The position numbers and the translations under genes are program-made. From assembly GCF_050627025.1 (NCBI RefSeq), contig NZ_CP192472.1: DNA of 64,000 nucleotides, one strand, 5' to 3'. Position 1 is the stretch's first letter, and each line of letters begins with the position of its first letter. The notes beneath the pieces were generated by a model that worked only from the letters and a program-made list of their open reading frames with translations, was not told where the DNA came from and did no database searches. This DNA is from Variovorax paradoxus_P (GTDB lineage: Bacteria; Pseudomonadota; Gammaproteobacteria; Burkholderiales; Burkholderiaceae_C). Below are positions 34,097-41,963 of the stretch, piece after piece.

Positions 34097-34861
34097 TCAG
34101 TACTTGATACAGAAGGGGTAGGCCAGATTGCTGGGACGCCCCTCGACGCCCTGCGACTGGATCGAAATGTTGGTGGCGGTGGCGAGCAGCCCAGTGCCGC
34201 GCACGTCCGTTTGAATCGTGTGCGCATGCGAACCGGCGACGCCGGTCGCGGCACCGATCTGCGCGTATACGGTGGTGCCACCCGAGAAAGCGCCAGCGCC
34301 CGATGGAGTGGATCCGGTGTATCCGTGTGCGTGGTCCCCGGCCGCGAGCGTCGAACCCTGGTGCGCATGGCCCGGGTCGGGATGCACGTGCGTTGGGTCC
34401 GCAACGCCGTGCACGTGAGGTGCGTTTGATGCGAGTTGATAACTGCCCAAAACGCGTCCCGGGTCAACGCCGCGCGACTGATCAAGGCCCCTTAGAAACA
34501 TGCCGCGGAAATCCGGCACGCGGAATGTGGTGGAACCATCGCCCACCGAGTAGGAGCCAAAGCTGCCTGCGGTCCATGCGGCTTCGCTTACCAATCCCGC
34601 GGCGCTGGCGTAGGCGAACAGAGCCGCGTAGGTGGTGCGCGAGAGCAGCGAACCGTTGCCGATGACGTAGCCGAGCCCAGCTGTGGCGCCAGAAAACGGA
34701 ACGATGGCGCCCACCGGCATGCCGGCGCCATCGCGCAGTTGAGCGATGAAGCTCAAGGCATAGCGGATCGCGTCGTCAAGGGTAGCTGGCAAGTCCGAAC
34801 CGTCTGGCCCGTTCAATGCAGGATTCGTGTTGCAGGCGGCGAGAGTGGTTGTGACTGCCAT
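34097..34861 (-). CDS. Tail fibre/collar-domain protein
   Basis: 254 residues. An N-terminal segment of about 45 residues may attach to the virion. A phage tail-collar domain follows (MPVGAIVPFSGATAGLGYVIGNGSLLSRTTYAALFAYAS, then FRVPDFRGMFLRGLDQ). The C-terminal His-rich repeats (APHVHGVADPTHVHPDPGHAHQ, GDHAHGYTGS) probably coordinate metal in a trimeric needle. Likely the receptor-binding tip. A terminator sits just upstream, which may set it off as its own transcription unit. Confidence 0.85.
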   Translation of the reverse strand: MAVTTTLAACNTNPALNGPDGSDLPATLDDAIRYALSFIAQLRDGAGMPVGAIVPFSGATAGLGYVIGNGSLLSRTTYAALFAYASAAGLVSEAAWTAGSFGSYSVGDGSTTFRVPDFRGMFLRGLDQSRGVDPGRVLGSYQLASNAPHVHGVADPTHVHPDPGHAHQGSTLAAGDHAHGYTGSTPSGAGAFSGGTTVYAQIGAATGVAGSHAHTIQTDVRGTGLLATATNISIQSQGVEGRPSNLAYPFCIKY

Positions 34862-34882
34862 GGGGATGCTCCAAGAACGAGA

Positions 34883-34907
34883 AAACCCGCCGAAGCGGGT
34901 TTGCTGG
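34883..34907 (-). terminator. Intrinsic terminator between ejection and fibre genes
   Basis: A perfect 8-bp stem AAACCCGC/GCGGGTTT with a 4-nt loop (34883-34902), followed on the minus strand by TCTCGTT. It separates the leftward structural transcript from the tail-fibre/lysis genes, and may act as a partial terminator. Confidence 0.65.
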
Positions 34908-34958
34908 TGGTGAAAAGGGGTGCTGCCTACAATCGAAGCTCAACTGGAAAGGACCCAG

Positions 34959-35081
34959 ATGGAAGAACGACCGGATCAGTTCAGCCGCAACGGCTTCTCG
35001 GCGATGTGGCTCGTCGCGTTGGGGGTCGGCGGTGTCGCCGCCGTCTTGATGTTTGTCTACGGTCTACTGGCCGGGGTCTGA
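34959..35081 (+). CDS. 40-residue single-pass membrane protein on the opposite strand
   Basis: ATG 34959 has GGAAAGGA about 5-12 bp upstream. The product MEERPDQFSRNGFSAMW, then LVALGVGGVAAVLMFVYGLLAGV, has a polar head and one membrane segment. TACAAT at 34928-34933 could serve as a -10. It is the only rightward gene inside the leftward structural block and overlaps the end of the ejection-protein gene by 18 bp. This makes it a moron-like candidate expressed independently of the late genes. No family recognised. Confidence 0.5.
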   Translation: MEERPDQFSRNGFSAMWLVALGVGGVAAVLMFVYGLLAGV

Positions 35082-37025
35082 TAGAAGGCCCATCAAACCC
35101 CCGCCAGTCAGTGCGGCGCCCTGAGAAGCCGCCATCGAAGGCGGCAATCGTCCGCGTGAGGCAGCCCACTCCACCGCACCAGGCGACGTAAGCCAGCGCG
35201 CCGTGCCGTTGGTGATACCGAGCCCCAGCGCCGCGCCCGCAGGCACCCATGGATTGATCAGGCCGCCCATTGCAGCGGCACCAGCAGCAGGTACAGAGGC
35301 AAGGATGCCCCGCGCCGCCGCGTTTGCGGCAGTCCCCGAGGGGTTCGCCCACATCTTCGAGTTCTCGCGCATCATGCTAGTGGCCCGCGCGACACTCTCA
35401 ACCGCATCACGCGCCTGACCGGAGTTCTTAAAACCCGAGAACAGTTCAGCGCGCGCGCTCGGTGACATCGCATTCCAGTTCGTCAGGAATGTCTCCGGAC
35501 TCCAGGCGGTCCCTGTGTCGTTCTGCACACCATTGCGAGCCTTGCCCAATCGTTCGATGACCGTCCCGGCGACTGTGCCCCTAGCTTCTTCCGGTAGCGA
35601 TTTCTTGATCGCTTGCAGCGTGGAGGTGTTCTCTTTTGTCGTCCGAGTCAACGCTGTGAAGGCCTGCTCTGGCGATTGCGTGCGCCCCTCTGAAAATGGA
35701 GCGATCAGTTCCAGCCGCTTAACACCGGCTCGCGTGTGATCGTTCGCACGATTGAACGCGCGCGTTGCATCAGGGCCAGCGGCGTTTGCTACGGCCTTCA
35801 TATCCGCGGTCAGCGCGCCGTACAAGGGGTTCCACTTGCTGCGCGGCACATCGCTCATGATGGTGTTGTCTGCGATCTCGCCGCCCACGAGAGTGCGAGT
35901 CTTCTTCACGGCTTCGAACGGCAAGCTGTTCGTCGCTCCGGCGCCCATCACACCGCTGCCGCGAGCGCCGGCAATGTCGCTGTCGATGGCGTCCTCAATG
36001 CCTTGGATTCGGGCATTGCGGAACTGCTTCGAGAGCGCCGGCGCATTCGGAATGTCTGCGTTCAGTTCGGTAAGAGTTGCCTTGGTGCGCGACACATCCA
36101 CCGGCGATTGGGGCGGAATGGTCCGGTCGAGCCGATTGTATAGAGCCTCCTGCCGAGCCTTGAAGTCGTCAGCGAAGCCGCGAACACCGCGCTGAATCGC
36201 TACGCCAGATTCCAAGGCGCCGCGGTTTCGCGATGCCAGCTCGGCCGCCTGCTGGCTCTTTTCTTGAAGCCCCTGCACTGCGCCATCGCGGGCGCGGCCC
36301 ATGATGCCAATTGCGCCGGGGGTGTTCTGCAGAAGGTTTTCAATGCCGCCAATCAGCTTGTTGCCGCTCGCCAGCCCCAGCGTGGGACTTTCGACGCCCG
36401 CATTCTTCAGATCCTGCACCCGCTGCACCATGTCGCGGCGGCCTTGTTCGCCACCACGAACGGCCCGCTGCACGGCACCTGTCGCGACTTGCTGCAGCGC
36501 TGTGGGCGCTAGGCCAGCCGTGATGGCGAGCGCCGGGTTGCCCGTGGCATCGTAGGCCGCTTTTCCGCCGAGTACGCCCATGAGTGACAGACCCGCTTGG
36601 TTCGCGGCTTGAGTCCACGACACGGGGGCAATCACGCCAGTGAGCGCGCCCCCGGCCGCTTGGGTGTAGCCGCCTTCGTAGTCCGGGTTTGCGGGGTCAA
36701 GCATGACGCGGCCGGCCTTCGCGTTGCGTGCCTTGTCGATCAAGTAGTCGCCCGTGCCCACCACCATCCGACGATCCGGGGGGATGAGCCAATCCGGCGT
36801 TTTCCCGGTTGCCGCGGTGACCGGTACGCCGACGACCGCCCGGCCCAGATCCAACACGTTGGCCATGGTGTCAGCGGGGAGTCCGGCCAGCCGTGTTGCG
36901 CCACGCCAGAAACCAGTCCCTACTGCATTGGCCGCATCCATCACAGCCGAGCCCGTGCCGCGCGATTCGGCAGGCAGGACTTCGTAACGGCCGCCCGGCT
37001 CGTCTTCGAGGACTTCGTAGGCCAT
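35064..37025 (-). CDS. Large internal virion / DNA-ejection-type protein
   Basis: 653 residues. Residues 35-200 are Gly/Ala-rich and partly hydrophobic (AVGTGFWRGATRLAG, AAGGALTGVIAPVSW, GLSLMGVLGGKAAYD); residues 200-540 are charged helices. A second Gly/Ala hydrophobic region lies near the C-terminus (ILASVPAAGAAAMGGLINPWVPAGAALGLGI). Amphipathic, membrane-active internal proteins of short-tailed phages look like this. Function inferred from composition and position. The ATG overlaps the preceding stop (TAATG). Confidence 0.55.
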   Translation of the reverse strand: MAYEVLEDEPGGRYEVLPAESRGTGSAVMDAANAVGTGFWRGATRLAGLPADTMANVLDLGRAVVGVPVTAATGKTPDWLIPPDRRMVVGTGDYLIDKARNAKAGRVMLDPANPDYEGGYTQAAGGALTGVIAPVSWTQAANQAGLSLMGVLGGKAAYDATGNPALAITAGLAPTALQQVATGAVQRAVRGGEQGRRDMVQRVQDLKNAGVESPTLGLASGNKLIGGIENLLQNTPGAIGIMGRARDGAVQGLQEKSQQAAELASRNRGALESGVAIQRGVRGFADDFKARQEALYNRLDRTIPPQSPVDVSRTKATLTELNADIPNAPALSKQFRNARIQGIEDAIDSDIAGARGSGVMGAGATNSLPFEAVKKTRTLVGGEIADNTIMSDVPRSKWNPLYGALTADMKAVANAAGPDATRAFNRANDHTRAGVKRLELIAPFSEGRTQSPEQAFTALTRTTKENTSTLQAIKKSLPEEARGTVAGTVIERLGKARNGVQNDTGTAWSPETFLTNWNAMSPSARAELFSGFKNSGQARDAVESVARATSMMRENSKMWANPSGTAANAAARGILASVPAAGAAAMGGLINPWVPAGAALGLGITNGTARWLTSPGAVEWAASRGRLPPSMAASQGAALTGGGLMGLLSDPGQ

Positions 37026-38599
37026 TACGGTTGCTCCTTCCATTGGACACCGTTCGACATCAGGATCTTGCCGGTGGTGGTATCGCGGATGCGCTGGCCC
37101 TTGTTCGAGGCGTTGGCAGTCGGGAGGCTTGGCAGCAGCTTGGGTGCCTTTGGCTGTTCAGTGTCAACCGGCCGCTTCACCGTCATGAGCTGTCCTGGGT
37201 CCTCGCCAGCATTCACGCGAGCCATCAGGGAATCGTGCGAGTCCAGGCGATGACGCGCGGAGCGATCAAGAATGCCGATCAGCGTTTGCAATTCGACCCC
37301 GGATAGCTCCGAGATGTCGCCGGCCTCGGCCTTGCGCAGAATCGCCCGCTCGCTCTCAGTGATTTGACCCTGCCCTTTCATTTGGCCGGCCGCCGACAGC
37401 TCTTGTCGCGAAAGCCCCTGCATCAGGGTTCGGGTGTTCGCAAGCTGTTCCGCCGCATCGCGCCCGCTCACGCCGAGCACCTGTCCAACGCGAGCCAGCG
37501 AGATGCGGGCATTCGCGCCAGGTCCCATGATCGCGCTGCCCAGGCCCTTGCGCATCAGCTCCACGTTCTGGAGCGTGCCTAGTGCGCTCTGTGCACCGGC
37601 TTGGCTGCTGGTGACGGTATCCGCGGCGCCCTTTGCGATCTGATCCTGCAACGTCTTCTTGGCCGCATTCGTGGCTTGATGAGCCGGGGAAAGCTCCACG
37701 ATGTTGGCGGCGGACGGTGCCGCCCCGCCGAGGCGCTGAATCTCCCGCTGAATGCCGGCGCGGTCGCCTTCGGAAAGGTCGGTGCGTTTCAGCTCATCTT
37801 GCATCACGGCGATCTGCTCGCCAGTACGCCCGGACATGCTGTAGGGGGCCTCGGTGCCGCCGCGCACCGTGTAGTTCGAAGGTGTTTGTTGCAGATTCCC
37901 GCCGCCGTACTGATCCAAGCGCGAGCGTACCGACTTCGTTCCGTCCGGGTTGTAGGTCGGGGATGCCTCTTGGAAGCGCGCCTGTTCTTCGGACTTCGCG
38001 CGCTCGGTGCCACGGGCAAGATCTGCCTGCGCCTGCGCTGCGCCAGGCAGGACGAAAACACCATTGGGCCCGATGCCCAACCCCTTCGATGGATCGGCCA
38101 TGTACGTGGGTGCCCGGCCAGGTGTGAAGGCATAGCCACCGGCCGGCAGCGACGTAGGCACGTTCACCGTTTTCCAGGCCTCGATGAGGTCGGGCCCGCC
38201 TGCTGCCTTGAGCGCCGCGATGCGTTCGATGGGAACACCGCGAAGCCCCGACGCACCGCCACCCTGTGACGCACTCGGATCGCCTGTAGCAACGTTGGAG
38301 CCGCCCATGTTCGTGGCAACCGCGCCCGATTCGCCAAGCAGATTCGAGGTGAGTCCAAGAATCTGCGCCTGCTTCGCTAGCTGAGCCTCACGCAGCTTCG
38401 CCTGCGAAGTGTTTTCGTCAATCTGCGACTTCAGCAACTGCCGGCGCATGTCGCCGTCGCGCTGCGCTTGAACACCCTGCAAAGCTCCCGCAATACGCTG
38501 GCCGGTGCCCATACGCTGCGGCGTGTAGCCACCGGCCGCGAGCAATTGAATGCCAAGCCGGGCATCGTCGCTATCGAGAAGGTCAAAGAGTCCGGGCAT
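37025..38599 (-). CDS. Phage internal virion/structural protein
   Basis: 524 residues. Begins MPGLFDLLDSDDARLGIQLL and contains a long Gln/Lys-rich helix (ENTSQAKLREAQLAKQAQ), a linker, a coiled-coil region (residues about 190-290), and a helical C-terminal domain (QELSAAGQMKGQGQITESERAILRKAEAG). I do not recognise a named family. Its place between other structural genes and its TAATG coupling to the ejection protein suggest a second ejection or tail-tube lining protein. Confidence 0.5.
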   Translation of the reverse strand: MPGLFDLLDSDDARLGIQLLAAGGYTPQRMGTGQRIAGALQGVQAQRDGDMRRQLLKSQIDENTSQAKLREAQLAKQAQILGLTSNLLGESGAVATNMGGSNVATGDPSASQGGGASGLRGVPIERIAALKAAGGPDLIEAWKTVNVPTSLPAGGYAFTPGRAPTYMADPSKGLGIGPNGVFVLPGAAQAQADLARGTERAKSEEQARFQEASPTYNPDGTKSVRSRLDQYGGGNLQQTPSNYTVRGGTEAPYSMSGRTGEQIAVMQDELKRTDLSEGDRAGIQREIQRLGGAAPSAANIVELSPAHQATNAAKKTLQDQIAKGAADTVTSSQAGAQSALGTLQNVELMRKGLGSAIMGPGANARISLARVGQVLGVSGRDAAEQLANTRTLMQGLSRQELSAAGQMKGQGQITESERAILRKAEAGDISELSGVELQTLIGILDRSARHRLDSHDSLMARVNAGEDPGQLMTVKRPVDTEQPKAPKLLPSLPTANASNKGQRIRDTTTGKILMSNGVQWKEQP

Positions 38600-38608
38600 G
38601 TTTGCTCC

Positions 38609-39379
38609 TTACCAGGCCGTGTTGCCGGAGGCCGAGGCCGCAGCGTTAGCCCCCGTGTCACCGATGCCGCCACCGGCCGGGGTGCCGCCGACGCCGGAAG
38701 TCCATAGATGGGCCAGCGGGTGGGCCTTCGGGTTCTTGTACTGCGCGCCGCGGCCGTACTGGTCGTTTGGATCCAAACCGCCCATGGCGAAATACTCGCT
38801 CATGTCGCGATATTCCTTCGTGCCCGGCTTCACGTCCATCCCGTAGCGGAAGGAGCCGTAGCCACCGCCGCCGAGCATGGTTTGACCATCAAAGCTAGAC
38901 ATGTTCGCGCCGTTGAGCACCTCCTCCTGTTGCAGGAAGTCGCCTCCCCCCTGTTTCGCGGGTGCATCTGCAGGCGCCGCTGCAGGGCGTGCATTGCGCA
39001 CCGACTGCTGCCCGAGGTCAGGGGCGTTGTCGGATAGCAAGCCAGACCAGTTCCAGGCGTCAGGGCGTGCGTTGGGCTTCGTCTTGTCGAAACCGACCTG
39101 CTGCCCGCCGAGTTGGCCGAGCAGGCCGGGCACCAGCTCGCGCACGTAGTCGTTCAGAGCATAGGAGTTGTCATAGGCCGCTTCCTGCTGCGCGCTGAAC
39201 GGCTTCGCGGTGTACTGGTTCTGCAGGCTCTGACCCTGCATGATGTTCTGCAGCATCCAGGGCTGCGCCATCATCCACGGCTCGCTTGAGCTTTGCTGGC
39301 TCCCGCCGCCTCCGCCGCCGCTTTGCTTGTCGGCAGAGATGATCCCGCCAATGGCTCCGATTGCTGCACCCCATGGCAT
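38609..39379 (-). CDS. Phage structural protein with Gly-rich N-terminus
   Basis: 256 residues. MPWGAAIGAIGGIISADKQ followed by a Gly run and a Gln/Met/Trp-rich segment (SEPWMMAQPWMLQNIMQGQS), then a polar region and a Gly/Ala-rich tail. Small proteins of this style occur beside DNA-ejection proteins in short-tailed phages. The exact role is unknown. It is separated by 1 nt from the dioxygenase gene upstream. Confidence 0.5.
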   Translation of the reverse strand: MPWGAAIGAIGGIISADKQSGGGGGGSQQSSSEPWMMAQPWMLQNIMQGQSLQNQYTAKPFSAQQEAAYDNSYALNDYVRELVPGLLGQLGGQQVGFDKTKPNARPDAWNWSGLLSDNAPDLGQQSVRNARPAAAPADAPAKQGGGDFLQQEEVLNGANMSSFDGQTMLGGGGYGSFRYGMDVKPGTKEYRDMSEYFAMGGLDPNDQYGRGAQYKNPKAHPLAHLWTSGVGGTPAGGGIGDTGANAAASASGNTAW

Positions 39380-39380
39380 A

Positions 39381-39920
39381 TCAGTTCCTTTCCGTCTTGA
39401 TACAGACGATCATGGTGATTCGGTCGGTGTCGCTCTCGTTCGTCACCCAATGGGTGTGCGAGTTGTCGAACCAGAAGATGTCGCCGGGCACGGTCACGAG
39501 CTTTTCGCTCTCGAAGTGGAATGCCTGCCCAGGCGCGGCGGCGATCTGCACCGCATATTTGTCGTAGTAGCGCGCGTGCCAGCCCGGGTCGGTGTGCGGC
39601 TTGCATGTCTGACCAGGCCGGATGCGCGTGATGAGCACGCCGCCGAGGCGCTCACCGCGAACTGCGGCCATCAGCGGAAACACGATGTCGCGCACAGGCA
39701 GCACATCGGCCGGCGCGTACCAAACACTGTCATGCGATCCGTCCGCTTGCATAGTGGCCGGGTCCGCGAAGCGAGCCCAGATGTCCGAGAGGCCGTGGTG
39801 CGGCGAATCCTCGGAGGCCGTGCGCTCGGTGCGTTGGTCCCACAGCTGCGGGTTCCTGTCGAGTGCCAGGCGCAGCGGCTGCACGTTGAGGCCGCGCCAC
39901 AGAAGTTTGATCGGGCTCAA
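39381..39920 (-). CDS. Aspartyl/asparaginyl beta-hydroxylase-like Fe(II)/2OG dioxygenase
   Basis: 179 residues with a jelly-roll dioxygenase core. His109-x-Asp111 (KPHTDPGWH) and His155 or His157 (FDNSHTHWV) make the iron triad, and Arg167 (DRITMIV) is positioned for 2-oxoglutarate. GQAFHFESEKLVTVPGDIFWFDN is typical of the AspH-like family. It may hydroxylate a virion or host protein, or a small molecule. All Fe and 2OG ligands appear intact. It sits inside the virion gene cluster and overlaps the cupin gene by 4 nt. Confidence 0.78.
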   Translation of the reverse strand: MSPIKLLWRGLNVQPLRLALDRNPQLWDQRTERTASEDSPHHGLSDIWARFADPATMQADGSHDSVWYAPADVLPVRDIVFPLMAAVRGERLGGVLITRIRPGQTCKPHTDPGWHARYYDKYAVQIAAAPGQAFHFESEKLVTVPGDIFWFDNSHTHWVTNESDTDRITMIVCIKTERN

Positions 39921-40270
39921 GATGCCAACTCCGCCGCAATGGCCATCATGGCCGGCATCCCGCTGTCAGGCGCAATCAGCACCTTATCGACCTGTTCAGG
40001 GTCGGTGCAGTCGGTCGCATGGATGCAGTACCAGACCGAACCCGTCAGCGCGCGAATGCCGTGATGCTTGCCGGCCTCGATGGTCAGGCAGGCCGGGCCG
40101 ACGACGACAGACCGCACGCCGTCTACCAACACTTCGACCGTGCCCGCGGCCAAGATCGAGAGGTGGGCGTGCTCGTGCATGTGTTGGACGAGAACATGAC
40201 CAGTCGGCACGTGCGTCTCTTTCGCGTAGACGCCGCCGCCGAAGTGATGAGCGATGCCGAGATCAACCAT
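39917..40270 (-). CDS. Cupin-fold protein
   Basis: 117 residues. One cupin barrel with a His-rich metal site (GHVLVQHMHEHAHLSILAAG: His30, His32, His34, His36) and the second motif region around AGKHHGIRALTGSVWYCIHAT. The start overlaps the end of the next structural gene and its stop overlaps the dioxygenase start (ATGA), so expression is coupled. Substrate unknown. Because both neighbours use the same fold family, the two proteins may act in sequence or as partners. Confidence 0.75.
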   Translation of the reverse strand: MVDLGIAHHFGGGVYAKETHVPTGHVLVQHMHEHAHLSILAAGTVEVLVDGVRSVVVGPACLTIEAGKHHGIRALTGSVWYCIHATDCTDPEQVDKVLIAPDSGMPAMMAIAAELAS

Positions 40271-40985
40271 AGGACACATTCCCCGAGTTGCCGTTTTGCT
40301 GGAAGGTGTTGCCGTAACCGTTGTTCTGGGCGCTCTGGTTGATGCTCTGATACGTGTTGCCGCCGCCGTTGTAGCGGTTCCAAAGACTGCTGCCGATCTG
40401 CGCACCGCCTAGGGCCGAAGTGATCGGGTCGGAGCCGCCGCCGCTGCCCGTCACGGTCGAGGTCTGGCCGCCGCGGCCCATCGCGCCCGCCATGTTCGAG
40501 AACTGCGTGAGGTAATTCAGCGGGGTGTTCTGGTAGTTGGTCGAATTCCCAATGTCCTGCGTGTTGAGACCGTTGAGCATGCCGAGCAAGCCGAGGCCTG
40601 TTTGTAGGTTCTGCTGGTTCTGGCCGAATGCATCGTTGTAGGTGGCGCGGTCGAACCCGAGATCGAACTGGCGGGTGTTTTCATCGAAACCCTTCTGCCA
40701 CTGGTACATGCCCTGCTGTTGCGTGTAGTCGTTCATCCGCGCCGTGTTGGCGAGGTTGCCGAGGTTCTTCTGCAGCATGTCGGCATCGCGCGCTTGCATC
40801 TCTTGCAGGCCCGAGTTGCCGAAGGAACCACTGCGCACAAGCGCGGCGTTCGTCGCAGGGACGGCGCCGAGGTTGTAGTTCTTCACCATGTCGGCCGAGG
40901 CCGCATCGATGTTCTGCTGCAGGTAGGGGTTGTTTTGGCCTAGGAAGGGATTGCCTCCCATGCCTAGATTGGAAACGTCTGCCAT
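40263..40985 (-). CDS. Asn/Gln-rich phage structural protein
   Basis: 240 residues, strongly enriched in Asn, Gln and Gly (NPFLGQNNPYLQQNIDAAS, the NLGNLANTARMNDYTQQQGMY region, and a C-terminal NGGGNTYQSINQSAQNNGYG). The middle is a Gln-rich amphipathic helix. Probably an internal or tail component; no family recognised. It is in the tail section of the leftward operon and overlaps the cupin gene by 8 bp. Confidence 0.55.
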   Translation of the reverse strand: MADVSNLGMGGNPFLGQNNPYLQQNIDAASADMVKNYNLGAVPATNAALVRSGSFGNSGLQEMQARDADMLQKNLGNLANTARMNDYTQQQGMYQWQKGFDENTRQFDLGFDRATYNDAFGQNQQNLQTGLGLLGMLNGLNTQDIGNSTNYQNTPLNYLTQFSNMAGAMGRGGQTSTVTGSGGGSDPITSALGGAQIGSSLWNRYNGGGNTYQSINQSAQNNGYGNTFQQNGNSGNVSYG

Positions 40986-40986
40986 G

Positions 40987-41451
40987 TCAGGCTCCTTTCG
41001 ATGCGGGAAGATTCAGGGTCGGCAGTTGCGCGCGCAGCTGCGGCCAATCGGGTTCAGCCATCACGCCGGAAGTGACTAGCGCCAATACCTCGTAGCACTT
41101 GGCATAGACGGCATCCATCCACGTTCCGAACGCGATGCCTTCGGCATGGAAAGGGCTCTGCGGCAACGCCGCACGAAGCGCCGCGGTCACGATGCTGTCG
41201 TAACCTTTCGCACGGGCGGCAGTATTGAGGTGCTTATCCACCTCAGCCAGCAACGCTGCGGCGCGCTGCTCGAACGTCGGCGGTTCGGGGGGAACGACCA
41301 AGGGCATGCCACCGCCGTCTGCTGCCACATGGCGGCCCGCGCACGCCGCATAGACCTCGTCGCTGATCTGCTTCGCGTCAGCCGGCATGTTGTCGCTGTG
41401 CAGCTCGTCGCAGTAGAAGCCGCCTGTAGTCGCGCTGTAGTACATCTGCAT
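40987..41451 (-). CDS. Tail-fibre-assembly-like protein
   Basis: 154 residues. MQMYYSATTGGFYCDELHSDNMPADAKQIS, followed by a hinge (VPPEPPTFEQRAAALLAEVDKHLNTAARAKGYDSI) and a helical C-terminus (FGTWMDAVYAKCYEVL). This two-part layout is common in small Burkholderiales phage genes adjacent to tail fibres, and is often called tail-fibre assembly. It follows the gp53-like fibre gene directly. Confidence 0.65.
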   Translation of the reverse strand: MQMYYSATTGGFYCDELHSDNMPADAKQISDEVYAACAGRHVAADGGGMPLVVPPEPPTFEQRAAALLAEVDKHLNTAARAKGYDSIVTAALRAALPQSPFHAEGIAFGTWMDAVYAKCYEVLALVTSGVMAEPDWPQLRAQLPTLNLPASKGA

Positions 41452-41459
41452 GCGAGCTC

Positions 41460-41963
41460 CTAGAAGCCGACTGCGAACCAGTTACAGGACCCAGCTACGC
41501 GCGTGCCTGCGACATTGAACAGCGAAGCATTGAATCCAGTGACTGCATAGGCTCCAACGGTCGCGATGTACGGACCAGCCGCACCACCACCTGCATAGCT
41601 CGTCACGACAGAGCACACGGCGTTAGGGAAGGCCACAGGGAAAGAAACCCCCACGTCGCCCGAGGTGAGGGATACATAGCTGCCCTGCTGGAGGATGTAG
41701 CCTGAAGGGAGCTTCTGCCATCCAATGCTTGATTTGAGCGCGGTGAACTCGTCCGCGAACATCTGCATCGTGGCGATGCGAGTGCCGCGCGTCCCCGCAG
41801 TGGGGTTCGGCGCAGTCGGCGCGCCGGTCAAGGCGGGACTTGCCAGGGGTGCCAAGGTCCGCAAGAGGTCGATCCCCGAGTTCACGGCGGATGCGACCCT
41901 ACGCGCCCACTCCAGCATGGAGCTGCTTTCACCAGGCAGCCGGGGTTCCTGCTCCAGCTTCAT
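41460..41963 (-). CDS. Tail fibre protein with gp53-like C-terminal domain
   Basis: 167 residues. A helical N-terminus (SSSMLEWARRVASAVNSGIDLL), an Ala/Pro/Thr linker (ASPALTGAPTAPNP), and a C-terminal beta domain (GWQKLPSGYILQQGSYVSLTSGDVGVSFPVAFPNAVCSVV) typical of gp53-like fibre tips. It may bind the cell surface. The start overlaps the previous stop by 4 nt. Confidence 0.75.
   Translation of the reverse strand: MKLEQEPRLPGESSSMLEWARRVASAVNSGIDLLRTLAPLASPALTGAPTAPNPTAGTRGTRIATMQMFADEFTALKSSIGWQKLPSGYILQQGSYVSLTSGDVGVSFPVAFPNAVCSVVTSYAGGGAAGPYIATVGAYAVTGFNASLFNVAGTRVAGSCNWFAVGF

Noticed and set aside
35064..39379. Tail tape-measure with programmed frameshift (siphovirus type)
   Set aside because: No tape-measure, tail-tube or sheath genes are found. 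The hub, adaptor and ejection-like genes indicate a short-tailed phage.
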